DNA of 64,000 nt, from contig NZ_CP015163.1 of assembly GCF_003312875.1 (NCBI RefSeq), positions 4,278,001 to 4,342,000 on the forward strand, written 5' to 3'. Each line of letters opens with the position of its first letter. Position 1 is the first letter of the stretch. The notes under the pieces were generated by a model. That model was not told the origin of the DNA and searched no databases. It saw only the letters and a list, made by a program, of their open reading frames with translations. The position numbers were made by a program, and so were the translations under genes. Positions 41,949 to 52,306 of this stretch are shown here, in pieces. This stretch comes from Amycolatopsis albispora (GTDB lineage Bacteria > Actinomycetota > Actinomycetes > Mycobacteriales > Pseudonocardiaceae).

Positions 41949-42090
41949 GAGAAAGTGCCCTCACCCGAGGCCAATCTGAGAACCTGCCCGGGCTCGGACA
42001 CACCCCCGACGGTGAGCTCCCGGCGCGCGTGCCGTGCCCTCGACGGCGCGCGGTTCAGCCTCGCGGGGGGAAATTTAGTCGCAGAATGCA

Positions 42091-42104
42091 CCTACTTTGG
42101 TAGG
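42091..42104. promoter_or_regulatory. CCTAC-n4-GTAGG dyad upstream of the protease gene
   Basis: 14-bp inverted repeat about 145 bp before the protease start, in a locally AT-richer stretch. Possibly an operator; no regulator candidate is adjacent. The gap 41949-42242 holds nothing else but the serA terminator. Confidence 0.35.
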
Positions 42105-42199
42105 CCATTCGAGTGAGTGCCACCCGGGCGGATGAGGCACGCGCGATTCACCTGGGAATACCGCCCGTTCCTGATCCGCTCCGTTACGCATTCGCAATT

Positions 42200-42236
42200 G
42201 GGCGGGTGCACGAAAGCCGGTCTCGCGCACCCGCCC
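42200..42236 (-). terminator. terminator of serA
   Basis: Perfect 10-bp arms GGGCGGGTGC and GCACCCGCCC (42200-42209, 42227-42236), 7 nt after the serA stop. Confidence 0.8.
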
Positions 42237-42242
42237 CGAAGC

Positions 42243-43841
42243 TCAGCCGAACGAGATGGCGCGGATGGTGCTCGCCTGCACCACGGTGCCGATCGGCTCC
42301 AGCACGTGCTGGTCCACCGCGCGGTCCACGCGCAGCAGCATCACCGCGTCGGTCCGGTCGGTGGTCTGGCTGATCTGCGCGGCCTCGATGTTGATGCCGG
42401 CCTCACCGAGCAGCGTGCCGACGCGACCCATGATGCCGGGGCGGTCCGGGTACTCCAGCAGCAGCAGGTTGCCCTCGGCACGCAGGTCGAACGAGCGGCC
42501 GTTCACCTCGACCAGCTTTTCCACCTCGTCCTTGCCGGTGAGCGCGCCCGAGACGGACAGCGTGCTGCCGTCGGCGTGCACCGCGCGCACGGTGACCAGG
42601 CTGCGGTGGTTGGGGCTCTCCGGCTCCTTGGTCAGCTCGACCCGGACGCCCAGTTCCTCGGCCAGCCGCGGCGCGTTGACGAAGGTGACCGGGTCGCGCA
42701 CCACGCCGGCGAACACGCCGCGCTCGGCGGCCAGCGGCAGGATGCTCACGTCCTCGTCGGCCAGCTCACCGCGGACGTGCACGGTCAGCGTGGCCGGCGC
42801 CTTCGGGTTCAGCGAGGCGAGCACCGTGCCGAGCTTCTGGGTCAGGCTCAGGTACGGGCGCACCTCCTCGCCGACCGGGCCGCCCGCCGAGACGTTCACC
42901 GCGTCCGGCACGAAGTCGCCGCGCAGCGCGAGCAGCACCGAGCGGGCCACGTCGGTGCCCGCGCGGTCCTGCGCCTCGGCGGTCGACGCGCCCAGGTGCG
43001 GGGTGACCACCACGTTGGGCAGCTCGAACAGCGGGCTGGCGGTGGTCGGCTCGGTGGCGAAAACGTCCACTCCGGCACCGCCGACGTGGCCCTCGCGGAT
43101 GGCGGCGGCGAGCGCCTCCTCGTCGACCAGGCCACCGCGCGCGGCGTTCACCACGATCACGCCCGGCTTGGTCTTCTTCAGCGCCTCGGCGTCGATGAGG
43201 CCCTTGGTCTCCGGGGTCTTCGGCAGGTGGATGGAGAAGGCGTCGGCACGCGCGAGCAGCTCGTCCAGGCTGACCAGCTCGATGCCGAGCTGCGCGGCGC
43301 GGGCGGCCGAAACGTACGGGTCGTAGGCGATCAGCGTGGTGCCGAAGGCGGCCAGGCGCTGGGCGAACAGCTGGCCGATCTTGCCGAGGCCGACCACGCC
43401 GACGGTCTTGCCGTTCAGCTCGACGCCCGAGTAGGCGCTGCGCTTCCACTCGCCACCACGCAGGCTCTGGTCGGCGGCCGGCACCCGGCGGGCCACCGCC
43501 AGCAGCAGCGCGACCGCGTGCTCGGCGGCCGAGACGATGTTCGACGTCGGCGCGTTCACCACCAGCACACCGCGCTCGGTGGCGGCGGGCACCTCGACGT
43601 TGTCCAGGCCGACCCCGGCCCGCGCGACCACCTTGAGCCGCGAGGTGGCGGCGAGCACCTCGGCGTCGACCTTGGTCGCGGACCGCACCAGCAGCGCGTC
43701 CGCCCCCTTCACCGCCTCGAGCAGCGCCGGCCGGTCGGTGCCGTCCACATGCTGGACATCGACCTCGTCGCCGAACACGCTCAGCACGGACGGCGCGAGC
43801 TTCTCCGCGATGAGTACGACGGGCTTGCTGGGCGTGGTCAC
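42243..43841 (-). CDS. serA: D-3-phosphoglycerate dehydrogenase
   Basis: 532 residues from GTG 43841 (GGGAG upstream). Catalytic core with NAD motif [20 protein letters not shown], active-site Arg in [24 protein letters not shown] and [18 protein letters not shown] (catalytic His). The long C-terminus adds the allosteric substrate-binding domain and an ACT domain ([20 protein letters not shown]) for serine feedback, as in the mycobacterial enzyme. First step of serine synthesis. Confidence 0.96.
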   Translation of the reverse strand: MTTPSKPVVLIAEKLAPSVLSVFGDEVDVQHVDGTDRPALLEAVKGADALLVRSATKVDAEVLAATSRLKVVARAGVGLDNVEVPAATERGVLVVNAPTSNIVSAAEHAVALLLAVARRVPAADQSLRGGEWKRSAYSGVELNGKTVGVVGLGKIGQLFAQRLAAFGTTLIAYDPYVSAARAAQLGIELVSLDELLARADAFSIHLPKTPETKGLIDAEALKKTKPGVIVVNAARGGLVDEEALAAAIREGHVGGAGVDVFATEPTTASPLFELPNVVVTPHLGASTAEAQDRAGTDVARSVLLALRGDFVPDAVNVSAGGPVGEEVRPYLSLTQKLGTVLASLNPKAPATLTVHVRGELADEDVSILPLAAERGVFAGVVRDPVTFVNAPRLAEELGVRVELTKEPESPNHRSLVTVRAVHADGSTLSVSGALTGKDEVEKLVEVNGRSFDLRAEGNLLLLEYPDRPGIMGRVGTLLGEAGINIEAAQISQTTDRTDAVMLLRVDRAVDQHVLEPIGTVVQASTIRAISFG

Positions 43842-44007
43842 GATGCGGCTCCCATATTTCGGATTCGGCAGAAAGTGCTTGAGTGGCAACGCTTTTTCCT
43901 GCGGTCAGCCGATCCGTGCCAGTTCGCCGCTCGCGCCCCACCTCCGCTGACCGGCCACGACGGTGTGCCCGGACCACGCGCAGTTTAGCCCGCTCGTACC
44001 CATCTCG

Positions 44008-44574
44008 TTAACTGGGACGCAACCCGGAGAAAACAAGTTCGAGCAGCTCGGGCACGCGCGCGTCCCCGGCCGGATCGTGCTGCGACGCCCACGCTACCGC
44101 GTTGACCAGCAGCAACATGTCCTCGGTTGCGACGTCTTCGCGGAGTTCCCCGGCGGCACGCGCCCGCTCGGCCAGGCGCGCGCCGGTGCCGCGCATGGTG
44201 TGGCACGACTCGTACAACTCGGACGTTTCGTCCCGCAGCGCCACCGCCACCGCCTCGATCAGGCCGCGAAAGGTGGTCGAGACCGCCGCGAGTTCGCGGA
44301 GCCAGCGGAACAGGGCCTCCCCCGGCCGGTCGTGCTCGATGAGCTCCCTGCCCAGCTCGGCCACCCGGTCGAAACGGTCCCGCAGCAGCGCTTCCAGCAG
44401 CGCGCTGCGGGTGGCGAAATGCCGGTACAGCGTGCCGATGCCGACCCCCGCGGCCCTGGCGATCTCCTCCAGCGACGCGTCGACGCCGTCGCGCGCGAAG
44501 GCGGTCGCGGCTTCGGCGAGCAGCCGGTCGTAGTTGCGGCGGGCGTCGGCACGCAGCGGTTTCGCAGAGGTCAT
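44008..44574 (-). CDS. TetR-family regulator (SbtR-like C-terminal domain)
   Basis: 188 residues. HTH RLLAEAATAFARDGVDASLE / EIARAAGVGIGTLYRHFATR in the first 55 residues; the C-terminal domain (ALFRWLRELAAVSTTFRGLI, DMLLLVNAVAWASQ) is SbtR-like. It is divergent from two LLM-class oxidoreductases, with two copies of GGAGGCTGCCTC in the 89-bp gap, so it is their probable repressor and its own. Confidence 0.92.
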   Translation of the reverse strand: MTSAKPLRADARRNYDRLLAEAATAFARDGVDASLEEIARAAGVGIGTLYRHFATRSALLEALLRDRFDRVAELGRELIEHDRPGEALFRWLRELAAVSTTFRGLIEAVAVALRDETSELYESCHTMRGTGARLAERARAAGELREDVATEDMLLLVNAVAWASQHDPAGDARVPELLELVFSGLRPS

Positions 44575-44602
44575 CGCGGTCCGAGTTTAGCCACTGGCGT
44601 AT

Positions 44603-44649
44603 CGGAGGCTGCCTCCGTATAGTCGGCCGAGTTAACCGGAGGCTGCCTC
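44603..44649. promoter_or_regulatory. two TetR operator copies, GGAGGCTGCCTC
   Basis: Palindrome CGGAGGCTGCCTCCG at 44603-44617 and a second core GGAGGCTGCCTC ending at 44649. The centres are 34 bp apart, about three helical turns. They occupy the whole gap between the TetR gene and the first LLM gene. Confidence 0.8.
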
Positions 44650-44663
44650 ATGTTAGGGACTTC

Positions 44664-45557
44664 ATGGAACTGATCGAACGAACCCGCGCGGCTCTCGGTG
44701 CCGTCGGGATCTGGTTGCCGAACGCGCCGCTCAAGCCACCGGTCGAGGTGGAACGCCGGGAAACCCGCAGGCTGGACACGCTCGGCTACGGCTCGCTGTG
44801 GAGCGGCGAAGGCGTCGGCGTGCGGGAAGCGCTCGCGATCCACGGCATCCTGCTCGGCGACACGCGCAACCTGGTCTTCGGCACCGGAATCGCCAACGTC
44901 TGGTCCCGGCCCGCCAGCACCCTCCAGGCGGGCGCGGCCACGCTGGCGGCGGCGCACCCCGGGCGGTTCGTGCTCGGCGTCGGCATCGGGCACGCCTTCC
45001 AGGCCGCCCGGACCGGCGGCGACTACCGGCCGCTGTCCCAGCTGCGCGACTACCTGTCCACCATGGACGCCGAAGCCGCGGAAAACCCGCCCGCGGAGGC
45101 GTTCCCGCGGGTGCTCGCCGCGGTCGGCCCGCGCATGCTCGAACTGGCACGGGAACGCACCGAAGGCGCGCACCCGTTCTTCACCCCCGTCGAGCACACC
45201 GCTTTCGCCCGCGAAGTCCTCGGGCCGGACAAGCTGCTCATCCCCCAGCTGCACGTGCTGCTGGAGACCGATCCGGTGCGTGCCAGGGAAAGCCAGCACG
45301 ACTGGCTCGGCTACGCACTCGGCGTGAAGGCGTACGCCAACGCCTGGCGCCGGTTCGGTTACGAGCCCGGACTGAGCGACCGGTTCATCGACGCGGCGGT
45401 GGCCTGGGGTGACGAGGAAGCGATCGCGCGACGGGTGCGCGAGCAGCTGGACGCCGGGGCGGACCACGTGCTGGTCACGCCCTCCGTCGGCAGCCTGCCC
45501 GAGCAGGCCGACATGCTGGAGAAGCTCGCGCCCGCACTGCTGGAGGTGGCCCGGTGA
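44664..45557 (+). CDS. LLM-class (F420-dependent type) oxidoreductase 1
   Basis: 297 residues. Luciferase-like TIM barrel: YGSLWSGEGVGVREALAIHG, LVFGTGIANVWSRPASTLQA, AHPGRFVLGVGIGHAFQAAR, then VGPRMLELARERTEGAHPFF and the C-terminal GADHVLVTPSVG. This resembles F420-dependent dehydrogenases of the TIGR03620-type group rather than FMN monooxygenases, though the cofactor is not proven. It overlaps its paralogue by 4 nt (GTGA). Under the divergent TetR. Confidence 0.9.
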   Translation: MELIERTRAALGAVGIWLPNAPLKPPVEVERRETRRLDTLGYGSLWSGEGVGVREALAIHGILLGDTRNLVFGTGIANVWSRPASTLQAGAATLAAAHPGRFVLGVGIGHAFQAARTGGDYRPLSQLRDYLSTMDAEAAENPPAEAFPRVLAAVGPRMLELARERTEGAHPFFTPVEHTAFAREVLGPDKLLIPQLHVLLETDPVRARESQHDWLGYALGVKAYANAWRRFGYEPGLSDRFIDAAVAWGDEEAIARRVREQLDAGADHVLVTPSVGSLPEQADMLEKLAPALLEVAR

Positions 45558-46372
45558 GCGTGGGGATCTGGACCTTCGCCTTCGACACGCGGCCCATCGG
45601 TGAGGTCGTCGAAGCGGCACGGGAAATCGAGGAGCTGGGGTTCGAGTCGATCTGGTGCGGCGAGTACCGCGGCCGGGAAGCCTTCACCCAGGCCGGACTG
45701 CTGCTCGCGGCGACGGAAAAGCTCACCGTCGCCACCGGTATCGCCCGGTTCGGCGAACGCACTCCGCTGGCCGCGGCCGCCGCCGGGCGCACGCTCGCCG
45801 AGGCGCACCCGGGCCGGTTCGTGCTCGGGCTCGGCGGCCACCTGCCCGGCGACCGTCCACTTCGGAGGTTCACCGAGTACCTCGACGGCATGGACAACGC
45901 CGGTCTGATCTCACCGGCGGCCCCCTACCGGCGGGTGCTGGCCGCGCTGGGGCCGCGGATGCTGGAGCTGGCCGCCTCCCGCACCGACGGTGCGCACTCG
46001 TACTTCGTGCCGCCCGAGCACACCGCGATCGCCAGGGAAGCGGTGGGCCCCAAGGGATATCTGGTGGTCGAGCAGAGCGTGGTGCTCGATCCGGACCCGG
46101 CGTCGGCGCGGCAGGCCGCCCGCGAGTTCGTCGGCCAGTACGTCGGGATGGCCGCCCACCACCGGGCGAACCTGCGGCGGCTCGGCTTCACCGACGACGA
46201 CCTCACCGAGGTGAGCGATCGGCTGGTGTCGGCGATCGTGGCCTCCGGTGAGCAGGCGGTGCACGACCGGATCCGCGCCCATCTCGACGCCGGAGCCGAC
46301 CACGTGTGCGTGCAGGTCATCAGCGACGGGCTGCCGCGCGCGGAGTGGCGGGTGCTCGCGGACCTCGTGTAG
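45554..46372 (+). CDS. LLM-class (F420-dependent type) oxidoreductase 2
   Basis: 272 residues from GTG 45554, coupled to the preceding gene. Same architecture and many shared motifs (FESIWCGEYRGREAFTQAGL, AHPGRFVLGLGGHLPGDRPL, LGPRMLELAASRTDGAHSYF, AGADHVCVQVISDGLPRAEW), so the pair arose by tandem duplication. A heteromeric or two-step reduction is possible. Its substrate is unknown. Confidence 0.9.
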   Translation: MSVGIWTFAFDTRPIGEVVEAAREIEELGFESIWCGEYRGREAFTQAGLLLAATEKLTVATGIARFGERTPLAAAAAGRTLAEAHPGRFVLGLGGHLPGDRPLRRFTEYLDGMDNAGLISPAAPYRRVLAALGPRMLELAASRTDGAHSYFVPPEHTAIAREAVGPKGYLVVEQSVVLDPDPASARQAAREFVGQYVGMAAHHRANLRRLGFTDDDLTEVSDRLVSAIVASGEQAVHDRIRAHLDAGADHVCVQVISDGLPRAEWRVLADLV

Positions 46373-46504
46373 CGTCGGCCGGGCGCGGCCGGGGCCGCGT
46401 CCCGTCCGCGGGCAGGGCCGCGCCCACCCCGTGCTCCAACCCCAGGTCACCAGTGCTTTCTTCCGGCCCGGACAGCGGACGGCGGGCGTGGGGAAGGAAG
46501 TGCC

Positions 46505-47839
46505 GTGCTCAACCTCGAACAACTGCGCAAGCGTGCCAAGGACCTGCTGCGGGCCCACCGCGCGGGTGATCCCGATGCCGTCGCCCGGCTGCGCGCGGCC
46601 CGTGCCCCGGTGCGGCTCGCGGACGCGCAGCACGTGATCGCCCGTGAGAACGGGTTTCCCAGCTGGCCGAAGCTGAAGTCCTATGTGGACAGGCTGCGCC
46701 GGACGGGGCCGGAGCTGCGGCACGCCTACCACGAAGATCCGCGGTACTACACCGAGCGCGCGCTCGGCCTGCTCGCTTCGGCGAAGGACGGCACCCCGGC
46801 CGCGGTGGCCTCCTTCACCGCGATCGAGGCCCCGCTGACCAGGGCGGGCGCGCGCCGGGTGGTGGCCACCGAGCACGGGTTCGACAGCTGGCAGGCGCTG
46901 CTGCGGCACGTCCGCGACCTGGACGAACCGTTCACCCGGGCGTATCGGGCGATCGAGGCGCGGGACGTGCCGGAGCTGGCCGCGGTGCTGGCCCGCTTCC
47001 CCGGCCTGGTCACCGCGCGGGGCACCAACGGCAACGACCTGCTCGGCATGGCCGCCGCCGCCTGCGACGAGCGGCTGGTGCGGGTGCTGCTGGACGCGGG
47101 CGCCGACGTCGGCCACGCGAACGCGCACGGCTGGACGGCCTTGCACCAGGCCGGGTACGCCGGGCTGCCGGAGCTGGCGCGCATGCTGCTCGACGCCAGG
47201 GCGCGACCGGACGTTTCCGCGCGGGGTGACGGCGGTACGCCGCTGGTCGTCGCGTTGTTCTGGGGGCACACCCCGACCGCGGAACTGCTGGCGGCGCACG
47301 GGGTGTGGCCGCGCAACCTGCGGGTGGCCGCGGGCCTGGGACAGCTGGAGCTGGCGGAGGACGCCGGGGCGCATCGTGAGTTCTACCGGCCGCACGGCGG
47401 TTTCCCGGCGTGGCGTCCATCGGACTCGGCCGCCGAAGTGCTCGACGAGGCCCTATCGTGGGCGGCGCGCAACGACCAGGCCGACGCGATCACCGAACTG
47501 GTGGCGCGGGGCGCGCGGCTGGACGCCGACGTCTACCGCGGCACCGCGCTGACCTGGGCGGCGGCGGGCGGGAAGCTACGGGCCGTGCGGCGGCTGCTCG
47601 ACCTGGGCGCGGACCCGAACGCGCGCGGCACCTTCGGCGGCCCGGACCACGGTGAGGGCGTCACCGCGCTGCACCTGGCCGCCCAGCACGGCCACCTCCC
47701 CACGATCACGCTGCTGCTGGAGAGGGGCGCCGATCCCGGGATCCGGGACACCATCCACCACGGCGACGCCGCCAGCTGGGCCGACTTCGGCGGCCAGGAA
47801 GCCGCCGTCGCGCTGCTCAGAGATCGGCGGGGCGGTTGA
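46505..47839 (+). CDS. ankyrin-repeat protein
   Basis: 444 residues from GTG 46505. The N-terminal 140 residues hold two copies of a helical unit ending ARENGFPSWPKLKSYVDRL and ATEHGFDSWQALLRHVRDL. Ankyrin repeats follow: NDLLGMAAAACDERLVRVLLDAGADVGHA, HGWTALHQAGYAGLPELARM, GTALTWAAAGGKLRAVRRLL and VTALHLAAQHGHLPTITLLL. Cytoplasmic protein-binding scaffold; partner unknown. Its 3' end overlaps the convergent DUF397 gene by 23 bp. Confidence 0.88.
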   Translation: MLNLEQLRKRAKDLLRAHRAGDPDAVARLRAARAPVRLADAQHVIARENGFPSWPKLKSYVDRLRRTGPELRHAYHEDPRYYTERALGLLASAKDGTPAAVASFTAIEAPLTRAGARRVVATEHGFDSWQALLRHVRDLDEPFTRAYRAIEARDVPELAAVLARFPGLVTARGTNGNDLLGMAAAACDERLVRVLLDAGADVGHANAHGWTALHQAGYAGLPELARMLLDARARPDVSARGDGGTPLVVALFWGHTPTAELLAAHGVWPRNLRVAAGLGQLELAEDAGAHREFYRPHGGFPAWRPSDSAAEVLDEALSWAARNDQADAITELVARGARLDADVYRGTALTWAAAGGKLRAVRRLLDLGADPNARGTFGGPDHGEGVTALHLAAQHGHLPTITLLLERGADPGIRDTIHHGDAASWADFGGQEAAVALLRDRRGG

Positions 47840-48044
47840 ACTCGTTGTCCTGCACGCCCGCCCGGAACGCGGTCCATTCCGACGGGGTGAACACCAGCAC
47901 CGTGTCCGCGCCCGCCCGGCGCAGGGCGATGTAGGTGACCCCGTCGGTGTGCGGCACGAAGGCCACCTCGCCTTCCGGCCCGGCCTGCCGCCACTGCGCG
48001 GCGGACAGGTCGAGTTCGTGCCGGATGTGTGCCTTGTCGTCCAT
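47817..48044 (-). CDS. DUF397-domain protein
   Basis: 75 residues from ATG 48044 (MDDKAHIRHELDLSAAQWRQ). The core EVAFVPHTDGVTYIALRR and DTVLVFTPSEWTAFRAGVQD matches DUF397, small actinobacterial proteins usually encoded beside XRE regulators as a toxin-antitoxin-like or regulatory pair. No XRE gene is adjacent here, so this copy is an orphan. Confidence 0.85.
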   Translation of the reverse strand: MDDKAHIRHELDLSAAQWRQAGPEGEVAFVPHTDGVTYIALRRAGADTVLVFTPSEWTAFRAGVQDNEFNRPADL

Positions 48045-48056
48045 GCGCACACGGTA

Positions 48057-48096
48057 GCGGCCCCGGCCCGGAAAGATCATTCCGAACCGGGGCCGC
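48057..48096 (-). terminator. terminator of the ilvBNC operon
   Basis: Arms GCGGCCCCGG and CCGGGGCCGC (48057-48066, 48087-48096), with an inner CGGAA/TTCCG stem, 12 nt after the ilvC stop. Confidence 0.82.
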
Positions 48097-48108
48097 GCGC
48101 GGGAAAGA

Positions 48109-49656
<1,548 letters not shown>

Positions 49657-49660
<4 letters not shown>

Positions 49661-51537
49661 TGCGAAACCTCGTCGTCGTCGAAGAGCGGGCGGATGCCGC
49701 GTGCGGCCATGATCTCGTCGTTGCCGGTACCCGCGGCCACCATGGGCCACACCTGCGCGTCCTTGCCGACCACGAAGTCGATCACCACCGGGCGGTCGTT
49801 GATCTCCATCGCGCGCTGGATCACCTGGTCGACCTCCTCCTTGGTCTCGCAGCGGAGACCGGCGCAGCCGAGCGCCTCGGCGAGCAGGGTGAAGTCGGGG
49901 ATGCGGTGCTTGTGCGTACCGAGATCGGTGTTCGAGTACCGCTCCGAGTAGAAGAGGTTCTGCCACTGGCGGACCATGCCGAGGTTGCCGTTGTTGATCA
50001 CCGCGACCTTGATCGGCGCGCCCTCGATGGCACAGGTGGCCAGTTCCTGGTTGGTCATCTGGAAGCAGCCGTCCCCGTCGATCGCCCAGACCTGCTTGTC
50101 CGGCATGCCGAACTGCGCGCCCATCGCGGCGGGCACCGCGAAGCCCATCGTGCCGAGGCCGCCGGAGTTGATCCAGGTGGCGGGCTTTTCGTACTTGATG
50201 AACTGCGCGGCCCACATCTGGTGCTGGCCGACGCCCGCGGTGTAGATCGCGTCCGGCCCGACCAGCTGGCCGATCCGCTCGATCACGTACTGCGGCGAGA
50301 GCGTGCCGTCGACCGGCCACTCGTAGCCGGCCGGGAAGGTGTCGCGCCACGAGTCGATCTGCGTCCACCACGCGCCGAGGTCGGGCTTGTCGTTCTCCGC
50401 GTGCACGGCGGCGATCAGCTCGTTGATGATCTCCGCGCAGTCACCCACGATCGGCACGTCCGCCTTGCGGTTCTTGGAGATCTCCGCCGGGTCGATGTCG
50501 GCGTGCACCACGGTGGCGTCCGGCGCGAACGAGGACAGCTGGCCGGTGACCCGGTCGTCGAAGCGGGCGCCGAGCGCGATCAGCAGGTCCGCGCGCTGCA
50601 TCGCGGCCACCGCGGCGACCGAGCCGTGCATGCCGGGCATGCCCAGGTGCTGGCGGTGCGAGTCGGGGAAGGCACCGCGGGCCATCAGCGTGGTGACCAC
50701 CGGGATGCCGGTCAGCTCGGCCAGTTCGAGCAGCTGCTTCGACGCCTTGGCCTTGATCACGCCACCACCGACGTAGAGCACCGGGCGGCGCGAACGCGCG
50801 ATCAGCTTCGCGGCCTCGCGGACCTGCTTGCCGTGCGGCCGCAGCGTCGGCCGGTAGCCGGGCAGGCGCATCTCCGGCGGCCAGCTGAACGAGGTGGTCT
50901 CCTGGAGCACGTCCTTGGGAATGTCCACCAGCACCGGGCCTGGCCTGCCGGTGGCCGCCAGGTGGAAGGCCTCGGCGATCACGCGCGGGATGTCGATCGG
51001 GTTGGTGACCAGGAAGTTGTGCTTGGTGATCGGCATGGTGATGCCGCAGATGTCGGCTTCCTGGAAGGCGTCGGTGCCGATCAGCGCGCGGGACTGCTGC
51101 CCGGTGATGGCCACCACCGGCACCGAGTCCATGTTCGCGTCCGCCAGCGGGGTGACCAGGTTCGTCGCCCCCGGGCCCGAAGTGGCCATGCACACCCCGA
51201 CCTTGCCGGTGGCCTGCGCGTACCCGGTGGCCGCGTGCCCGGCGCCCTGCTCGTGCCGGACGAGCACGTGCCGCACCTTCGTCGAGTCGAGCAGCGGGTC
51301 GTAGGCCGGGAGAATGGTGCCGCCGGGAATGCCGAACACCACCTCCGCGCCGACGGCCTCGAGCGAGCGCACGAGGGACTGGGCCCCGGTCACCCGGACC
51401 GGGGTGCCGGCCGGCGGGGTGGGCTTCGGACGGTGCCCGGGCTGTGCCGCCGCGGCGGCGGGCGGCCCGGCGTTCGTTTCCGATCGCGAGGTGGCGCTAG
51501 TCATCGGTTCTGCCTCGTGGGTGTCGGTGTCACTCAT
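49657..51537 (-). CDS. ilvB: acetolactate synthase, catalytic large subunit
   Basis: 626 residues. The start is uncertain (ATG 51537 or 51504); the first 45 residues are a low-complexity Ala/Pro/Thr extension. TPP-binding glutamate in [18 protein letters not shown] region, and the TPP/Mg motif [20 protein letters not shown] ending [14 protein letters not shown]. It makes acetolactate or acetohydroxybutyrate from pyruvate. A leader peptide and terminator precede the gene. Confidence 0.97.
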
Positions 51538-51564
51538 TCGGGTGGCAAACGGGGCTGGGGCAAC

Positions 51565-51601
51565 AAAAAACCCCCGCCGACCGATAAAGGTCGCACGAGG
51601 G
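51565..51601 (-). terminator. ilvB leader terminator (attenuator)
   Basis: Minus strand: CCC-TCG-TG-CGACC, loop TTTATC, GGTCG-G-CG-GGGG, then TTTTTT, 28 nt upstream of the ilvB start codon (ATG 51537). Confidence 0.8.
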
Positions 51602-51627
51602 TCGCGCGTCGACGCAGCGGGCTCTCC

Positions 51628-51675
51628 CTAAGCGTCGACGCGCTGAGGAAGTACGAGGCCGGTCTGCGGTGTCAC
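51628..51675 (-). CDS. ilvB leader peptide
   Basis: 15 codons from GTG 51675 to TAG: MTPQTGLVLPQRVDA, with Leu-Val-Leu and a further Val. GCGTCGACGC occurs at the end of the ORF and again between ORF and terminator, able to pair as an antiterminator. Similar Leu/Val/Ile leaders control ilvBNC in corynebacteria. Confidence 0.72.
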   Translation of the reverse strand: MTPQTGLVLPQRVDA

Positions 51676-51682
51676 GGCACGG

Positions 51683-51712
51683 ACGTTAATCCTTCGACGC
51701 CGAGGGTGTCAA
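51683..51712 (-). promoter_or_regulatory. ilvBNC promoter
   Basis: TTGACA (51707-51712), an 18-nt spacer and TAACGT (51683-51688) on the minus strand. The -10 lies 7 nt before the leader GTG, implying a leaderless or very short 5' end. Confidence 0.65.
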
Positions 51713-51792
51713 CTCTGCGGGATGGTGTGTCCGGATGCTGGGAGCCCGGACCCCGCTCGAACGCGCGCCCGCGCGCGGTGCACCATTTCGGG

Positions 51793-52215
51793 GTGGCCGA
51801 AGAATCACCGCAGGACAACGCCCCCACCGCGCCGAAGGCGATCTTCCGGGTACCCGGCACGGCGTTGCTGGCCGTGCTCTTCCTCGCGGTCTGTGTGACC
51901 CCGGTCGCATTCTCCCTGCCCGGCCTGCCGTTGCTCTACCTGATCCCGCTGGGCATCGGCGTGTGGGTGGTCCGCACGCGCACCACCGCCGACGCCGACG
52001 GCCTCACCGTGCGCACCGTGTTCGGCAAGCGCGTGCTGCCGTGGGACTCGCTGAAGGGCTTCTCGCTGACCGGGAAGTCGAAGGTGATCGCGGTACTCGG
52101 CGACGACACGAAGGTCGCGCTGCCCGCGGTGCGCACGCGTCATCTGCCGGTGCTCAGCCTCGTCAGCGGAGGCAGGCTGGACGACCCCAGCGGGCAGCTC
52201 TCCGAAGAGGAGTAA
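51793..52215 (+). CDS. PH-domain (bPH-type) membrane protein
   Basis: 140 residues from GTG 51793. Two hydrophobic helices ([32 protein letters not shown]) are followed by a bacterial PH-like strand region ([40 protein letters not shown]), as in mycobacterial CFP-6-like antigens. It lies between ilvB and ilvD but has no obvious link to their pathway. Confidence 0.85.
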   Translation: MAEESPQDNAPTAPKAIFRVPGTALLAVLFLAVCVTPVAFSLPGLPLLYLIPLGIGVWVVRTRTTADADGLTVRTVFGKRVLPWDSLKGFSLTGKSKVIAVLGDDTKVALPAVRTRHLPVLSLVSGGRLDDPSGQLSEEE

Positions 52216-52306
52216 TCTCGGGTCACCGCTCCCGGCATGGCCCTGTGGCGCTCACCCGCGCCTGGGCCGAACTCCTGAGTATTCCTGCACAAGTTACGGA
52301 GGAGCC

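Noticed and set aside
38472..42116. Very long open frame antisense to the S8 protease
   Set aside because: Shadow of high-GC codon usage in the real gene; it lacks any domain, while the opposite strand has the signal peptide and the full catalytic triad.
51565..51712. T-box or other riboswitch upstream of ilvB
   Set aside because: No T-box or aptamer core was seen; a short ORF with Leu/Val codons and an attenuator explains the region better.
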